From contig NZ_NSKC01000004.1 in assembly GCF_002286985.1 (NCBI RefSeq), positions 1 through 64,000 of the forward strand: 64,000 bases of DNA, given 5' to 3'. The notes under the pieces are model-generated. The model saw nothing but the letters and a program-made list of their open reading frames with translations, was not told the origin of the DNA and did no database searches. A program made the position numbers and the translations under genes. The DNA comes from Halorubrum salipaludis. Lineage in GTDB: Archaea > Halobacteriota > Halobacteria > Halobacteriales > Haloferacaceae. Positions within the stretch are counted from its first letter, which is position 1. Every line of letters starts with the position of its first letter. Positions 44,827-54,328 of the stretch are shown here, piece after piece.

Positions 44827-46881
44827 GTGAGCGACGCCGACTCCCCCCTCTCGGAGGACCGCCCGACCGTCGACCGTCCCCTCCGCGTCGACGCCCCGTT
44901 CGAGCCCGCGGGCGACCAGCCCGAGGCGATCGAGAAGCTCGTCGAGGGATACGAGTCGGGCGCCGACAAGCAGACCCTGCTCGGGGTCACCGGCTCCGGG
45001 AAGACGAACACCGTCTCGTGGGTCGCCGAGGAGCTCGACCAGCCGACGCTCGTGTTGGCCCACAACAAGACGCTCGCGGCCCAGCTGTACGAGGAGTTCC
45101 GCGAGCTGTTCCCGGACAACGCGGTGGAGTACTTCGTCTCGTACTACGACTACTACCAGCCGGAGGCGTACGTCGAGCAGACGGACACGTTCATCGACAA
45201 GGAGATGTCGATCAACGAGGAGATCGACCGCCTGCGCCACTCCGCGACGCGCTCGCTCCTGACGCGCGACGACGTGATCGTGGTCGCCTCGGTCTCCGCC
45301 ATCTACGGGCTGGGCGATCCCCAGAACTACCGGGACATGGCGCTCCGGTTGGAGGTCGGGGAGGAGGTGGGCCGCGAGCAGCTGCTCGCTGACCTCGTCG
45401 ACCTGAACTACGAGCGCAACGACGTGGACTTCACGCAGGGGACCTTCCGCGTCCGCGGCGACACCGTCGAGATCTACCCGATGTACGGGCGGTACGCGGT
45501 CCGAGTGGAGCTGTGGGGCGAGGAGATCGACCGGATGATCAAGGTCGACCCGATGAAAGGCGAGGTCGTCTCGGAGGAGCCCGCCGTCATGCTCCACCCC
45601 GCGGAGCACTACTCGATCCCGGACGACCAACTGGAGCAGGCGATCGCGGAGATCGAGGACCTGATGGAGAAGCGGGTGAGCTACTTCGAGCGGCAGGGCG
45701 ACCTCGTGGCGGCCCAGCGCATCGAGGAGCGAACCACCTTCGACCTGGAGATGCTCCGCGAGGCCGGCTACTGCTCCGGGATCGAGAACTACTCGGTCCA
45801 CATGGACGACCGCGAGTCCGGCGACGCCCCCTACACCCTGCTGGACTACTTCCCGGACGACTTCCTCACCGTCGTCGACGAGTCCCACCAGACGATCCCC
45901 CAGATCAAGGGCCAGTACGAGGGCGACAAGTCGCGGAAGGACTCGCTCGTCGAGAACGGGTTCCGGCTCCCGACCGCCTACGACAACCGCCCCCTGACGT
46001 TCGACGAGTTCGAGGCGAAGACCGATCGCACACTCTACGTCTCGGCGACGCCGGGCGACTACGAGCGCGAGACCTCCGACCGGATCGTCGAGCAGATCGT
46101 CCGCCCGACTCACCTCGTCGACCCGAAGGTGGAGGTGACGGAGGCGACGGGACAGGTCGAGGACCTCTTAGAGCGGGTCCACGACCGGATCGAGCGCGAC
46201 GAGCGCGTCCTGGTCACCACGCTCACCAAGCGGATGGCCGAGGACCTCACGGAGTACTTCGAGGAGGCCGGGATCGACGTGTCGTACATGCACGACGAGA
46301 CGGACACGCTCGAGCGCCACGAGATCATCCGCGACCTCCGCTTAGGCAACATCGACGTGCTCGTCGGTATCAACCTGCTCCGCGAGGGGCTCGACATTCC
46401 GGAGGTGAGCCTCGTCGCGATCCTCGACGCCGACCAGGAGGGGTTCCTCCGGTCGACGACGACCCTCGTGCAGACGATGGGGCGGGCCGCGCGCAACGTC
46501 AACGGCGAAGTCGTCCTCTACGCCGACCGGGTGACCGACTCGATGGAGGCGGCCATCGAGGAGACCCAGCGGCGCCGCGAGATCCAACTGGAGTACAACG
46601 CCGAGCACGGCTACGAGGCGACCACCATCGACAAACCGGTCGGTGAGACGAACCTCCCAGGCGCGAAGACGGACACCTCGTCGGTCAGCGTCGGCGACGT
46701 GGAGAGCGAAGCCGAGGCGAAAGCCCAGATCGAGGCGCTCGAAGAGCGGATGGACGAGGCCGCGAGCAACCTGGAGTTCGAGCTGGCGGCCGACATCCGC
46801 GACCGGATCGCGGAGCTGCGGCGCGCGTTTGAGCTCGACGGCGGCGACGACGGGGTGCCGGCGCCGATGGTCGACGAATAG
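44827..46881 (+). CDS. uvrB: excinuclease ABC subunit B
   Basis: Helicase-like damage-verification subunit of UvrABC. From a GTG start ([18 protein letters not shown]) the protein has 684 residues. It has Walker [11 protein letters not shown] (about 53-62), the beta-hairpin region [16 protein letters not shown], and the motifs [46 protein letters not shown] (read in parts) and QTMGRAARN. The C-terminal UVR motif around [24 protein letters not shown] binds UvrC. The frame is open 21 codons upstream, but those residues do not fit the family. The last codons and stop (GTCGACGAATAG) are repeated imperfectly just downstream. Confidence 0.96.
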   Translation: MSDADSPLSEDRPTVDRPLRVDAPFEPAGDQPEAIEKLVEGYESGADKQTLLGVTGSGKTNTVSWVAEELDQPTLVLAHNKTLAAQLYEEFRELFPDNAVEYFVSYYDYYQPEAYVEQTDTFIDKEMSINEEIDRLRHSATRSLLTRDDVIVVASVSAIYGLGDPQNYRDMALRLEVGEEVGREQLLADLVDLNYERNDVDFTQGTFRVRGDTVEIYPMYGRYAVRVELWGEEIDRMIKVDPMKGEVVSEEPAVMLHPAEHYSIPDDQLEQAIAEIEDLMEKRVSYFERQGDLVAAQRIEERTTFDLEMLREAGYCSGIENYSVHMDDRESGDAPYTLLDYFPDDFLTVVDESHQTIPQIKGQYEGDKSRKDSLVENGFRLPTAYDNRPLTFDEFEAKTDRTLYVSATPGDYERETSDRIVEQIVRPTHLVDPKVEVTEATGQVEDLLERVHDRIERDERVLVTTLTKRMAEDLTEYFEEAGIDVSYMHDETDTLERHEIIRDLRLGNIDVLVGINLLREGLDIPEVSLVAILDADQEGFLRSTTTLVQTMGRAARNVNGEVVLYADRVTDSMEAAIEETQRRREIQLEYNAEHGYEATTIDKPVGETNLPGAKTDTSSVSVGDVESEAEAKAQIEALEERMDEAASNLEFELAADIRDRIAELRRAFELDGGDDGVPAPMVDE

Positions 46882-46930
46882 TTCTGACGGTCGACGAGTA
46901 GGCGAGCGCGACGGCCCGTCCGGGGGCGCT

Positions 46931-47890
46931 TCAGTCGACCAGCGTCGTCTCCACCACGGTCACCGATTCGTCGACGACCACCCGGAGCTCGTCGCCCCCG
47001 CAGGGGAGCGAGAGGCGCACCCGAAGCGGGTCCTCTGAGACGACCGTCGTCCGCTCGTCGCTCACGCACCAGTCGAACGTCCAGAACGGCTCGGTGTTGA
47101 GGTCGACGCCGCGCTCGGAGAAGAACAGCAGCGTCTCGGCGTGGTCCAGCAGGGTGACGCCCACCGTCGACCGCAGTCGGTAGTTACACCGCCGGCAGAC
47201 GTGTTCGACGGCGAGGTCGAGGTCCTCCTCGTCGGGGTCTCGGACGAGCGTCGTCTCGACCGCGCCGGTGCACTCGGGGCAGACGCCGTCAGCGGCCAGA
47301 CAGTAGTGGTGGCGGACGTAGTGGTGGAACGCCTGCAACAGCTCGTCGGTCGTGCGGTCGTCGAGCCCCCCCGAGGGGAACGGGTAGCTCACCTGAATGG
47401 CGCCGCAGTCGGCACACCCCACGGTGAGCGTGTCGTCGACGTACCAGCCGTGGAGGTCGCCGTCGCAGTCGTAACACGACCCCTCGACCGGGAAGAACCC
47501 GACCTGCGCGCGCTCGGTGAGGGTCCCGGTGAAGATGGCGCTGACGACCTTCCGGCCGGGGTACCGGAACTCGTAGCCGTCGTCGCTCCGCTTGACGAAG
47601 TGGCCGGTGAGCTGCCGGAGGTGGTAGTTGAAGTTGGCGCTGTCGTCGATGTCGACCCGCTCGAAGAGGTCGGTGAAGCTCACCGGATCCTCGTCGGCGC
47701 CGAGTTCGAGGAGGGCGCGCAGGATGTCGACGCGCGTGTCGTTGCCGAGGGTGGCGAACACCTCCGCGGGGAGCACGCGGGACTCGGTCCGGAGGGCGGC
47801 AGTCAGGTCGCGGTCGGCGTCGTCGAGATCCGCGGCCGCGTCGGTCTCCGCACCCGCGTCCGCGCCGGCGGTCCGGTCGAACTGACTCAC
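46931..47890 (-). CDS. ArsR-like HTH regulator with zinc ribbons
   Basis: A 319-residue haloarchaeal regulator from a GTG start (SQFDRTAGADAG). Residues about 40-125 form an ArsR-type winged helix (EVFATLGNDTRVDILRALLE, then SANFNYHLRQLTGHFVKRS). The rest contains Cys-x2-Cys pairs (CYDCDG, CADCG, CPECTG, CRRCNYRL) that look like two zinc ribbons, and a beta-rich C-terminus. The ligand is unknown. A TATA sequence (TTTTATGCGG, near 47911-47920) lies about 25 bases before the chosen GTG, supporting a leaderless start there; a GTG six codons upstream is the alternative. Confidence 0.75.
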   Translation of the reverse strand: MSQFDRTAGADAGAETDAAADLDDADRDLTAALRTESRVLPAEVFATLGNDTRVDILRALLELGADEDPVSFTDLFERVDIDDSANFNYHLRQLTGHFVKRSDDGYEFRYPGRKVVSAIFTGTLTERAQVGFFPVEGSCYDCDGDLHGWYVDDTLTVGCADCGAIQVSYPFPSGGLDDRTTDELLQAFHHYVRHHYCLAADGVCPECTGAVETTLVRDPDEEDLDLAVEHVCRRCNYRLRSTVGVTLLDHAETLLFFSERGVDLNTEPFWTFDWCVSDERTTVVSEDPLRVRLSLPCGGDELRVVVDESVTVVETTLVD

Positions 47891-48012
47891 ACCGGATCCA
47901 CGCGGCACGACCGCATAAAACCCATCGAACGGAGAAAGTTCGTCGAACCAACCCGACTCCGAGGCCGAACCGGTCGGCAGGCTTTTCGACCGGACGCCCC
48001 TACCGCGATCCC

Positions 48013-48432
48013 ATGTCGGACGCCACCGCGATCGCCGACCGCTCCGCGGTCCCGGAGGGCGGGTCGTACCGCTTCACCGCCGAGGACGCCTTCGGAAACG
48101 AGACGGAGGTCATCCTCGTCCCCTGCGAGGAGGACCCCGGCGTCAGGGCGTGGGTCAACAACTGCACGCACGAGGACCAGCGCCTCGACACGGGCCGCGG
48201 CGCGGCGATCCGCGACGGCGAGATCATCTGTCCGCGACACGGGTCGATGTTCGACGCCTGCTCCGGCGACTGCGACAACGGAGAGGCGTCGGGCACCACG
48301 CTTCCCGGCGTCGACATCACGGTCGAAGGCGACGCCGTCCTCCTCACCGACGAGCACTACGACTACCTGCACGACGGCGGCGTGAACGACGGCGACGACG
48401 GACCGGGGTCGACCTCCCACCTCTCGTTTTGA
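48013..48432 (+). CDS. Rieske [2Fe-2S] protein
   Basis: A 139-residue single-domain protein with the Rieske ligands Cys51-x-His53 (NNCTHEDQ) and Cys73-x2-His76 (CPRHGSMFD). The extra cysteines CSGDCDNGEASGT in the second loop resemble soluble ferredoxin-type Rieske proteins of dioxygenases and nitrite reductase. There is no signal peptide or membrane helix, so it is cytoplasmic. No oxygenase or reductase gene is adjacent, so its partner is unknown. Confidence 0.88.
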   Translation: MSDATAIADRSAVPEGGSYRFTAEDAFGNETEVILVPCEEDPGVRAWVNNCTHEDQRLDTGRGAAIRDGEIICPRHGSMFDACSGDCDNGEASGTTLPGVDITVEGDAVLLTDEHYDYLHDGGVNDGDDGPGSTSHLSF

Positions 48433-48459
48433 ACCGCCGTTCGCTCCGACCGACCGCCG

Positions 48460-49299
48460 TCAGCCTCGCGGCGGTCTGCACGGTCGGACCACCGGCGCGT
48501 CGATCACAGCCTGGGGTGCCGCGCCGCCGCGGTCGGCGATCCACCTGACTGCCTCCGAACCGAGCGCGACCGTCCCGTCGAGGTCCGCGATCCGGACCGC
48601 CGCGAGCGACGCCGCGAGGGACGGCCCGTCGTACGCCCCGGGTTCCGCGCCGGCGTCGGTCGGAGCGGCGCCCGGAACGACCGCCAACGCGTCGCGGAAC
48701 TCCGAATACACCTCCCGCGCGAGCTCGCGACGGGCGTCCCGGCGTCGGTTCCGCAGCCGGTCCCGGAGTTCGAGGCGTCGCTCCCGGGCGTCCCGGGCGT
48801 CGGAGGCCCGCTCGCGGGCGCGTTCGAGCGCCTGCTCGGCCGCAATTCGATCGCTCTGTGCGGCCGACAGCTCCGCGGCCGCCGACTCCAGATCGCCGAG
48901 GGCCTCGTCGGTCTCTGCCCGGACCCCGTCGGTCTCAGACTCGATCTCCCGTCGCGCTCGCACGCCCCCGCGGAGGGCCGCGACGCGCTCTTTCAGTCGC
49001 TCTTCCTCGCCGCTCGCGGCCGCGACTCGGCGCCGGGCCGCGTCGAGGTCGACCGGTTCGACCTCGATCGCCGCGATGGAGTCCCGAATCTCTATCAGCT
49101 CGTCGCCGATCGACGACGACAACCCGAGCGTCCGAGCCGCCGCCGCGAGCTCGCGCCGAAGTCCCGCCCCAGTCGGAACGCGACCGATCACGGCGGCCGG
49201 TTCGGGGATCGCCGGCTCGGGAGCGGTAGCGACGATCCCGTCGCTCCCGGGCGTTTCGTCTGCCTCCGTCCGATCGCGCCGCCCGTCCGTCCCGCTCAC
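48460..49299 (-). CDS. coiled-coil protein in the mcm neighbourhood, uncharacterised
   Basis: A 279-residue protein from a GTG start (SGTDGRRDRTEADETPG). After a disordered acidic start, residues about 55-210 are Ala/Arg/Glu-rich and strongly coiled-coil (RRRVAAASGEEERLKERVAALRGG and so on). The C-terminal 60 residues contain GSEAVRWIADRGGAAPQAVIDAPVV. Its GTG overlaps the stop of the gene upstream by four bases (GTGA). This and the next two genes form a conserved haloarchaeal set downstream of mcm, without known function. Confidence 0.7.
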   Translation of the reverse strand: MSGTDGRRDRTEADETPGSDGIVATAPEPAIPEPAAVIGRVPTGAGLRRELAAAARTLGLSSSIGDELIEIRDSIAAIEVEPVDLDAARRRVAAASGEEERLKERVAALRGGVRARREIESETDGVRAETDEALGDLESAAAELSAAQSDRIAAEQALERARERASDARDARERRLELRDRLRNRRRDARRELAREVYSEFRDALAVVPGAAPTDAGAEPGAYDGPSLAASLAAVRIADLDGTVALGSEAVRWIADRGGAAPQAVIDAPVVRPCRPPRG

Positions 49300-49634
49300 A
49301 GGTCGTCGCCCCGCATCGAGTCGGGGTCCGGGTGGTCCGTCCCGGCGGCGAACGCGGCGTACGGCGTCGACTTCGCGTCGCGGTTCGCGTACGCCCTCGC
49401 CGCCTCGCGGACCGGCTCGTCGAGCGCGACGAACTCGTTGAACGGCTCCGTCCGCTCGATCTGTACGTCTCCGCCGTGCGACTCGCGCAGGCGGAGCGCG
49501 AGGAACGCGGCGTACACCGTCCCGTCGAGCAGGGCCGCCCGGCCGAACCGCCGCGCGACCGCCCCCTCGTGGCGGCGGCACAGGTTCCGGAGGCCGGTGC
49601 GGGCCGCCGACGAATACGTCACGACCAGCAGCAC
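49296..49634 (-). CDS. 112-aa conserved haloarchaeal protein in the mcm neighbourhood
   Basis: From a GTG start: LLVVTYSSAARTGLRNLCRRHEGAVARRFGRAALLD (read in parts). Helical and basic at the N-terminus, acidic toward the end (DHPDPDSMRGDDL). The conserved-looking core YSxAARxxLRNLCRxHE suggests a nucleic-acid or protein-binding surface, but I cannot name a function. An upstream ATG (49814) would add 60 atypical residues overlapping the neighbouring gene, so I prefer 49634. It overlaps the coiled-coil gene by four bases. Confidence 0.7.
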   Translation of the reverse strand: MLLVVTYSSAARTGLRNLCRRHEGAVARRFGRAALLDGTVYAAFLALRLRESHGGDVQIERTEPFNEFVALDEPVREAARAYANRDAKSTPYAAFAAGTDHPDPDSMRGDDL

Positions 49635-49761
49635 GGACGCGGCTGATCGGTTTCGCCATTTAGCGGTTCCGGACCGGAACGTTTCAGTCGCATTCAGCGA
49701 AGCCGGTGCAGTCCATCGTTTTCCGACGCGGTCGACGCCGCGTTCGGCGACTCCGCCCCAC

Positions 49762-50067
49762 TCAGACGCGCTCGATCTCGAAGGCCGGGCCGTCAGCGTC
49801 GCCCGGACCATCACCGTCGCCCGGGTCGAGTCCGTTCGCCGCGAGGAGCCGTTCGCGGGCGGCCGGCTCCGAGGGGGCGACCACGACCGTCCCGTCGACC
49901 GGCTCCTCGCCGACCGCGCGGAACACGTCGTCGTCGCCGTCGAACTCGGTGGCGTACGTCCGGAGGACCGCCGCCACGCGCCGCTCGGTGTCGGCGAGGT
50001 CGGCGTCGCCGTTCTCGAACGCGCGAAGCGCGTCCTCGACGTTCCGGATGGCGGAGATGCGGTCCAT
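49762..50067 (-). CDS. 101-aa conserved protein directly after mcm
   Basis: Starts MDRISAIRNVEDALRAFENGD one base after the mcm stop codon, so it is certainly co-transcribed with mcm. The helical, acidic N-terminal half (NVEDALRAFENGDADLADTERRVAAVLRTYATEF, read in parts) is followed by a strand-rich part with GTVVVAPSEPAARERLLAANGLD and a low-complexity tail. I do not recognise a function. The link to MCM makes a replication role worth testing. A gap of 127 bases to the next gene holds nothing. Confidence 0.75.
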   Translation of the reverse strand: MDRISAIRNVEDALRAFENGDADLADTERRVAAVLRTYATEFDGDDDVFRAVGEEPVDGTVVVAPSEPAARERLLAANGLDPGDGDGPGDADGPAFEIERV

Positions 50068-53000
50068 CTACGTCGTCCGGAGGTGGCCCTGCTTGGGCTC
50101 GTACACTTCGCCCTTCGTGCGAAGCTTCTCGATCTCCTGTTCGGCCTTGCCGGGATCCATCCCGATCTCGCCGGCGCGGTCGAGCACCTCGTCGACGGGC
50201 GCGCCCTCCTCGAACTCCTCTTCGATGTCGGCGATGAGCCCCTTGATGTTCTTGATGCGGTCGCGCTGGCTCTTCGAGGTCCCCGTCTCGACCACGTCGG
50301 CGTCGAACTGCCCCGTCTCCGGGTCGACGCCGATGTCCTTGAGACACGACTCGACGATGTCGGTCGCGCGGTCGGCGTCCTCGCGCTCGACGGTGTCCGA
50401 GAGCCGGACCCGCGCGCTCGCCTCCGAGAGCCGCACCATCGCCTCCAGCTTCCGGGCCGTGACCGGGACGGGAGCGTCCTCGTCGGCCCCCTTCGAGCGC
50501 AGGTCGACGTAGAACTCCTCGATGAGCTCCTTCGCCTCCTCCGTCATCGTCGGGTAGCAGGAGCGCTTCGCGTGGGCGATGTACTTCCGGAGCAGCTCGG
50601 CGTCGATCTCCGGCGCGACCTCCTGAGTCACCTCCGCGACCTGGTCCGAGGTGAACTCCGAGCTCGCCAGCTCCTCGCGCTGGGTGTTCAGCTCGCCGGC
50701 GTAGTTCGTCTTGATGATGTGTTGGGCCAGCCGGGAGTCGTGTTCCGGGTCCGGGCTGTCCGTCACCGTGAAGATCAGGTCGAACCGCGAGATGAGCGCG
50801 GGTTCGAGGTCGATCTGCTCGCCGATCGGCTCGTACTGGTCGAACCGGCCGTACTTGGGGTTCGCTGCGCCGAGCAGCGAACAGCGTGCCTTGAGGGTGG
50901 CGTTGATCCCCGCCTTCGAGACGGAGATCTTCTGCTGTTCGAGCCCCTCGTGCATCGCGGAGCGGTCCGACGAGTTGTGGACGACGAGCCCGTTCGCGAC
51001 GAAGTTGTGCGTGTCGTCGACGGTCAGGTCGTAGACCTTCGGGCGCCGACCGTCGTCGATCCGGGACAGAATCGACCGTAGTTCGTCCTCGACGGCCCTC
51101 AGTTCCTCTGCGACCGCCTCCCGGAGGTCGTCGATCCGGTCCGTCTCGACGGTTCCGGAGAGCCAGCGCGAGACGGTCGCCTGATCCACGTCGAGCGACG
51201 AGGCGACGGCCGTCTGGCTGACGCCGTACGCGTCGAGCGCCGCCGCCAGTTCCTCCCGCGTGTCCCCGACCGGCCCCCGTTCGAGGAGGTCGCGAGCCCG
51301 TCGTTCGACCGTCTCGATCGATCCGCCGATAACGTCCGCCAGCCGCTGTCGGAGTACCTCACTGCGGTGTTCGGTCGACTCCGGCGGCACGGTTTCGACC
51401 GACTCGACACGTCGCCACTTCACGTCTCCGCGCACGAACTCGCGGAGGTCGTCGAGGTCGGTCTCGGTGACCTCCGCGAGGACGTCTCGGAACCGCTCGG
51501 CGACCGTTCGTCGAACGTCGTCGCGCCCGCCCCACAGACGGGAGATCTGCTGTTGTGACAGCGTCGTCCCCTCGGCGATCTCGGACTGTGAGACGTGGTA
51601 CCGATCGCGCATCTCGGCGAGGAGTTCCCACGACGGGTCGTCGTCGAGCACGCGACGGTCCTCGGTTGCCGCCTCCAGCCGCTCCTCGAAGGCGGCGAGG
51701 ACCCGTTCCGCGCGGTGAAGCGACGCGTTCGCCGCTCCGTTTTCGAAGTCGCAGTACGTTCCGGCGTCGAGTCCGCACTCGCTCTGATGGAGCCGGAGCG
51801 ACTCGCGATACTCCGCAAGCACCTCGTCGACCTCCGGGATCACGTCGAGGATCGTGCGGTCGCCGTCCGCGGCCTCGACGACGCGGTCGAGCGCCTCGGC
51901 CTTCCGGGCGGCCGTGAAGCCGACGTACCGTCGGAACGCGGCCAGCGACTCCGAATCGGTCACGGTGAGGTAGTACACGTCTCGACCGCCGTCGCGGGCG
52001 CGACGCTGTAGCTGGCTCGACACGCCGAACTGCAAGAGGAGGTTGCGCGTGCCCCGCAGCAGGTCCCGGCTCGCGGAAGCCACGCGGACGTTCCCCGCCG
52101 ACTCGTCGACGTGGGCCTCGCTGTCGGCCAGCGCGCGGACAAACGCGGCCTTCGCCGCCCGGTTCCCCGTCGAGACCGCGGTCGGGAAGCACTTCTCGTC
52201 GTACCGGCCGAGGTTCATCCCCGCGTCGAGGACGGCGTCGGCGTGTTCTTTTCCGTGAACGCGAACCGTCTCGACGCCGCCGTCTCGCTTCTCGCTCGGC
52301 GGGCGCGTCGGCTCCGCGTCGAACGCCTCCCGCGCCGCTCGCTCGAAGTCGTCCAACAGATCGGCGGCGGCGTTGGTGAACCGAACGCCGTAGACGCCCT
52401 CGTCGCGGTCGTAGTAGACGTTCCCGTCCCCGGAGAGGTAGCCGAGGACGCTCGCCATCGCGGGAGAAACCCCTTTGTCTTCGCCGGGAACCCCGGCGTC
52501 GACGCCACCGCTCGGAGCCGCCACCGCTCCCGCCCCGTCCGCGGCCTTTGTCGGAATCTCCCGGGGGACGTACACCCAGTCGCCGTCGTCGAGCGCGGCC
52601 GCCTCGCGTTCGACTCGTTCCCCGTCGTCGAGGACGAAGAACGGGTGATCCGCCGTCGCGCGCAGCGACTCGCCGGTCTCCATGGTCACGCGGGTCAGCT
52701 CCGAGGGCGCGTCGTACTCGTGAACCGCGGAGACGGGACGCTCGACCAACTGCCCGTCCTCGTCCATCGACCAGACCGTGAGGTCGACATCGCGGATGTG
52801 ACGGCCGTTCGAGAGCTCCTCAATCTCGCCGTCCTCGGCGGCCTCCCGCGCCAGCTCGTCGATGCGCTCCACGCGTCCGTCCGCGAGCGTGACGAGGGTG
52901 TCGCCAGTGACGCAATCCATCTTGTCGAGCTCGTCGACCGCGGCGATCCCCTTGTCCGCGAGGACGAGCGCGCCCGCTTCCAGCGACCACTGCTGACCGT

Positions 53001-54111
53001 CTCCGAAATCATCTCTTACAGCAGCGGCGGTGAGGCCTGCAGCGGATGATCCTTTTCCGGACGTATAAACTGATCTTGGAGCAATATTCTCGACATAACT
53101 GATCATCTGCGACTTTCCAGTACCGGGGTCGCCGATCAGGAGCATGTGCAAGTCGCCCCGAATGCGCGAGCCGTCGGGGAGGTGCTTGGTGACGCCGGAG
53201 AAGAGCTGGAGGATCATCGCGAGCTTCTCCTCCTCGTAGCCGTAGATGGCGGGCGCGATGGAATTAACCATCGCCTCGTAGATGTCCTCGCGGTTGGAGA
53301 GCTCGATGATCTCGCGTTTGTCCGCCTCGGTGATGTCCATGTCCTCGAACTCCTCGTCCTCGATGCCGATGGAGACGCCGTCCATGTAGAGGTCGAAGAT
53401 GGCGGACTTCTCGTTGCCCTGCTCGACCTGTTCGATGTGGAGGACGCCGACGCAGGTGACGTGGTCGCCGGGGCTCACCTCGCCGGTGATGTCGTCGACG
53501 ATGTCGACGTCGATGCTCTGGGGCGTCTCGCCGCCGCGGAGCCCCTCGGGCGACTCCTGGATGCGGAGCTTCTGGGAGTCGATGAACTCCGACTGGTCGA
53601 AGTTGACGCGGAACGGGCCCTGTCGCTCACAGCCCTGACACTCGTGGGGCTCCTGAAAGCCGCCGTCGCTCTGGGGGATGTACGTCATCGTGCCGCAGCG
53701 CTGGCACTCGAAGGCGGCCTCGGTCACCTTCGGGCGCACGTCGGTCGCCTTGCGGACGATCCCCTTGATCGAGACGAGCTTGCCGATGTGGTCGTCGTGG
53801 ACGCGAATGCCGCGAATGTCGATGCTCTCGGGGAGGTTCTCGATCCGGACGTGCGCGCGGCCGAGACTGACGTCCGCGGGGAGGTCGTAGAGCCGCAGCG
53901 CCTCCTCGGCGTACTCGCGCATCTGCTCCGGCTTCGTGCGGAAGTCCTCGGCGAGGTCGCGGTCGAACTGGTAGAGGTCGTCGTACTCGACGTACAGCGA
54001 GCGCTGTTCGTTGGGGTATCGCTGCGCGAGAGTGCCGATCTCCTCGCGGTAGTAGTTGCGGTAGAACTGAATGAACCGCTCCGTGAGGTCCTGATTCCCG
54101 GCCTGGGCCAT
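50068..54111 (-). CDS. mcm: replicative helicase MCM interrupted by an intein
   Basis: The replicative helicase at the archaeal fork. The 1347-residue precursor contains a 647-residue intein (residues 400-1046), leaving a normal 700-residue MCM after splicing. Extein features: N-terminal OB region with zinc ligands Cys136/139 and Cys158/161, Walker A GDPGTGKS (327-334) and Walker B VDELDKM (392-398). After the intein come SSDRSAMHEGLEQQ, LISRFDLIF with the arginine finger, and a C-terminal winged helix. The intein splits Walker B from the next helix, so unspliced protein should be inactive. The start MAQAGNQDLTERFIQFY fits the family. The promoter lies in the AT-rich gap 54112-54328. Confidence 0.97.
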   Translation of the reverse strand: MAQAGNQDLTERFIQFYRNYYREEIGTLAQRYPNEQRSLYVEYDDLYQFDRDLAEDFRTKPEQMREYAEEALRLYDLPADVSLGRAHVRIENLPESIDIRGIRVHDDHIGKLVSIKGIVRKATDVRPKVTEAAFECQRCGTMTYIPQSDGGFQEPHECQGCERQGPFRVNFDQSEFIDSQKLRIQESPEGLRGGETPQSIDVDIVDDITGEVSPGDHVTCVGVLHIEQVEQGNEKSAIFDLYMDGVSIGIEDEEFEDMDITEADKREIIELSNREDIYEAMVNSIAPAIYGYEEEKLAMILQLFSGVTKHLPDGSRIRGDLHMLLIGDPGTGKSQMISYVENIAPRSVYTSGKGSSAAGLTAAAVRDDFGDGQQWSLEAGALVLADKGIAAVDELDKMDCVTGDTLVTLADGRVERIDELAREAAEDGEIEELSNGRHIRDVDLTVWSMDEDGQLVERPVSAVHEYDAPSELTRVTMETGESLRATADHPFFVLDDGERVEREAAALDDGDWVYVPREIPTKAADGAGAVAAPSGGVDAGVPGEDKGVSPAMASVLGYLSGDGNVYYDRDEGVYGVRFTNAAADLLDDFERAAREAFDAEPTRPPSEKRDGGVETVRVHGKEHADAVLDAGMNLGRYDEKCFPTAVSTGNRAAKAAFVRALADSEAHVDESAGNVRVASASRDLLRGTRNLLLQFGVSSQLQRRARDGGRDVYYLTVTDSESLAAFRRYVGFTAARKAEALDRVVEAADGDRTILDVIPEVDEVLAEYRESLRLHQSECGLDAGTYCDFENGAANASLHRAERVLAAFEERLEAATEDRRVLDDDPSWELLAEMRDRYHVSQSEIAEGTTLSQQQISRLWGGRDDVRRTVAERFRDVLAEVTETDLDDLREFVRGDVKWRRVESVETVPPESTEHRSEVLRQRLADVIGGSIETVERRARDLLERGPVGDTREELAAALDAYGVSQTAVASSLDVDQATVSRWLSGTVETDRIDDLREAVAEELRAVEDELRSILSRIDDGRRPKVYDLTVDDTHNFVANGLVVHNSSDRSAMHEGLEQQKISVSKAGINATLKARCSLLGAANPKYGRFDQYEPIGEQIDLEPALISRFDLIFTVTDSPDPEHDSRLAQHIIKTNYAGELNTQREELASSEFTSDQVAEVTQEVAPEIDAELLRKYIAHAKRSCYPTMTEEAKELIEEFYVDLRSKGADEDAPVPVTARKLEAMVRLSEASARVRLSDTVEREDADRATDIVESCLKDIGVDPETGQFDADVVETGTSKSQRDRIKNIKGLIADIEEEFEEGAPVDEVLDRAGEIGMDPGKAEQEIEKLRTKGEVYEPKQGHLRTT
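50974..52914 (-). other. MCM intein with LAGLIDADG endonuclease and two HTH modules
   Basis: A 647-residue intein in the Walker B site (DELDKMD / SSDRSAM). Splicing residues are Cys1 (CVTGDTLVTLADG), block B TADHPFF (88-94), C-terminal VVHN and a Ser +1. The homing endonuclease has block C LGYLSGDG (157-164) and block E near FVRALADSEA (258-267). HTH 1 is at about 441-461 (VSQSEIAEGTTLSQQQISRL). A second HTH (about 564-585, VSQTAVASSLDVDQATVSRW) lies in a 113-residue stretch that interrupts the C-terminal splicing strands, between RRVESVETVPPES and KVYDLTVDDTHNFVA. All splicing residues are intact. Confidence 0.93.
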
Positions 54112-54296
54112 TACGAAATCACTTCGTCGCCATCACGTATGAACCTCATGTTCGGAGCGGAGGTTATCGCCATCGACCGCTCGTACTCGCGCAGCTTCGC
54201 ACCTGATTCGGTCTCAATAATATCGTACAGATGAAATCAGTGGGGCAGATCGACGGCTGTAACGGTGCATAGTTTATACATTCTGAACAATGTGGA

Positions 54297-54304
54297 TTTA
54301 TAAT
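54297..54304 (+). promoter_or_regulatory. TATA box of the 81-aa membrane gene
   Basis: TTTATAAT ends 25 bases before the ATG at 54329, predicting a leaderless mRNA. It sits in the AT-rich 217-base gap shared with the divergent mcm promoter, which shows a second TATA-like AGTTTATACA near 54271. Confidence 0.6.
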
Positions 54305-54328
54305 ACTCTGAATTAACGGTTGAAGTAC

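Noticed and set aside
54112-54328. AT-rich stretch as a transferred segment
   Set aside because: It is only 217 bases, lies between two divergent starts, and contains expected TATA boxes, so a promoter explains it.
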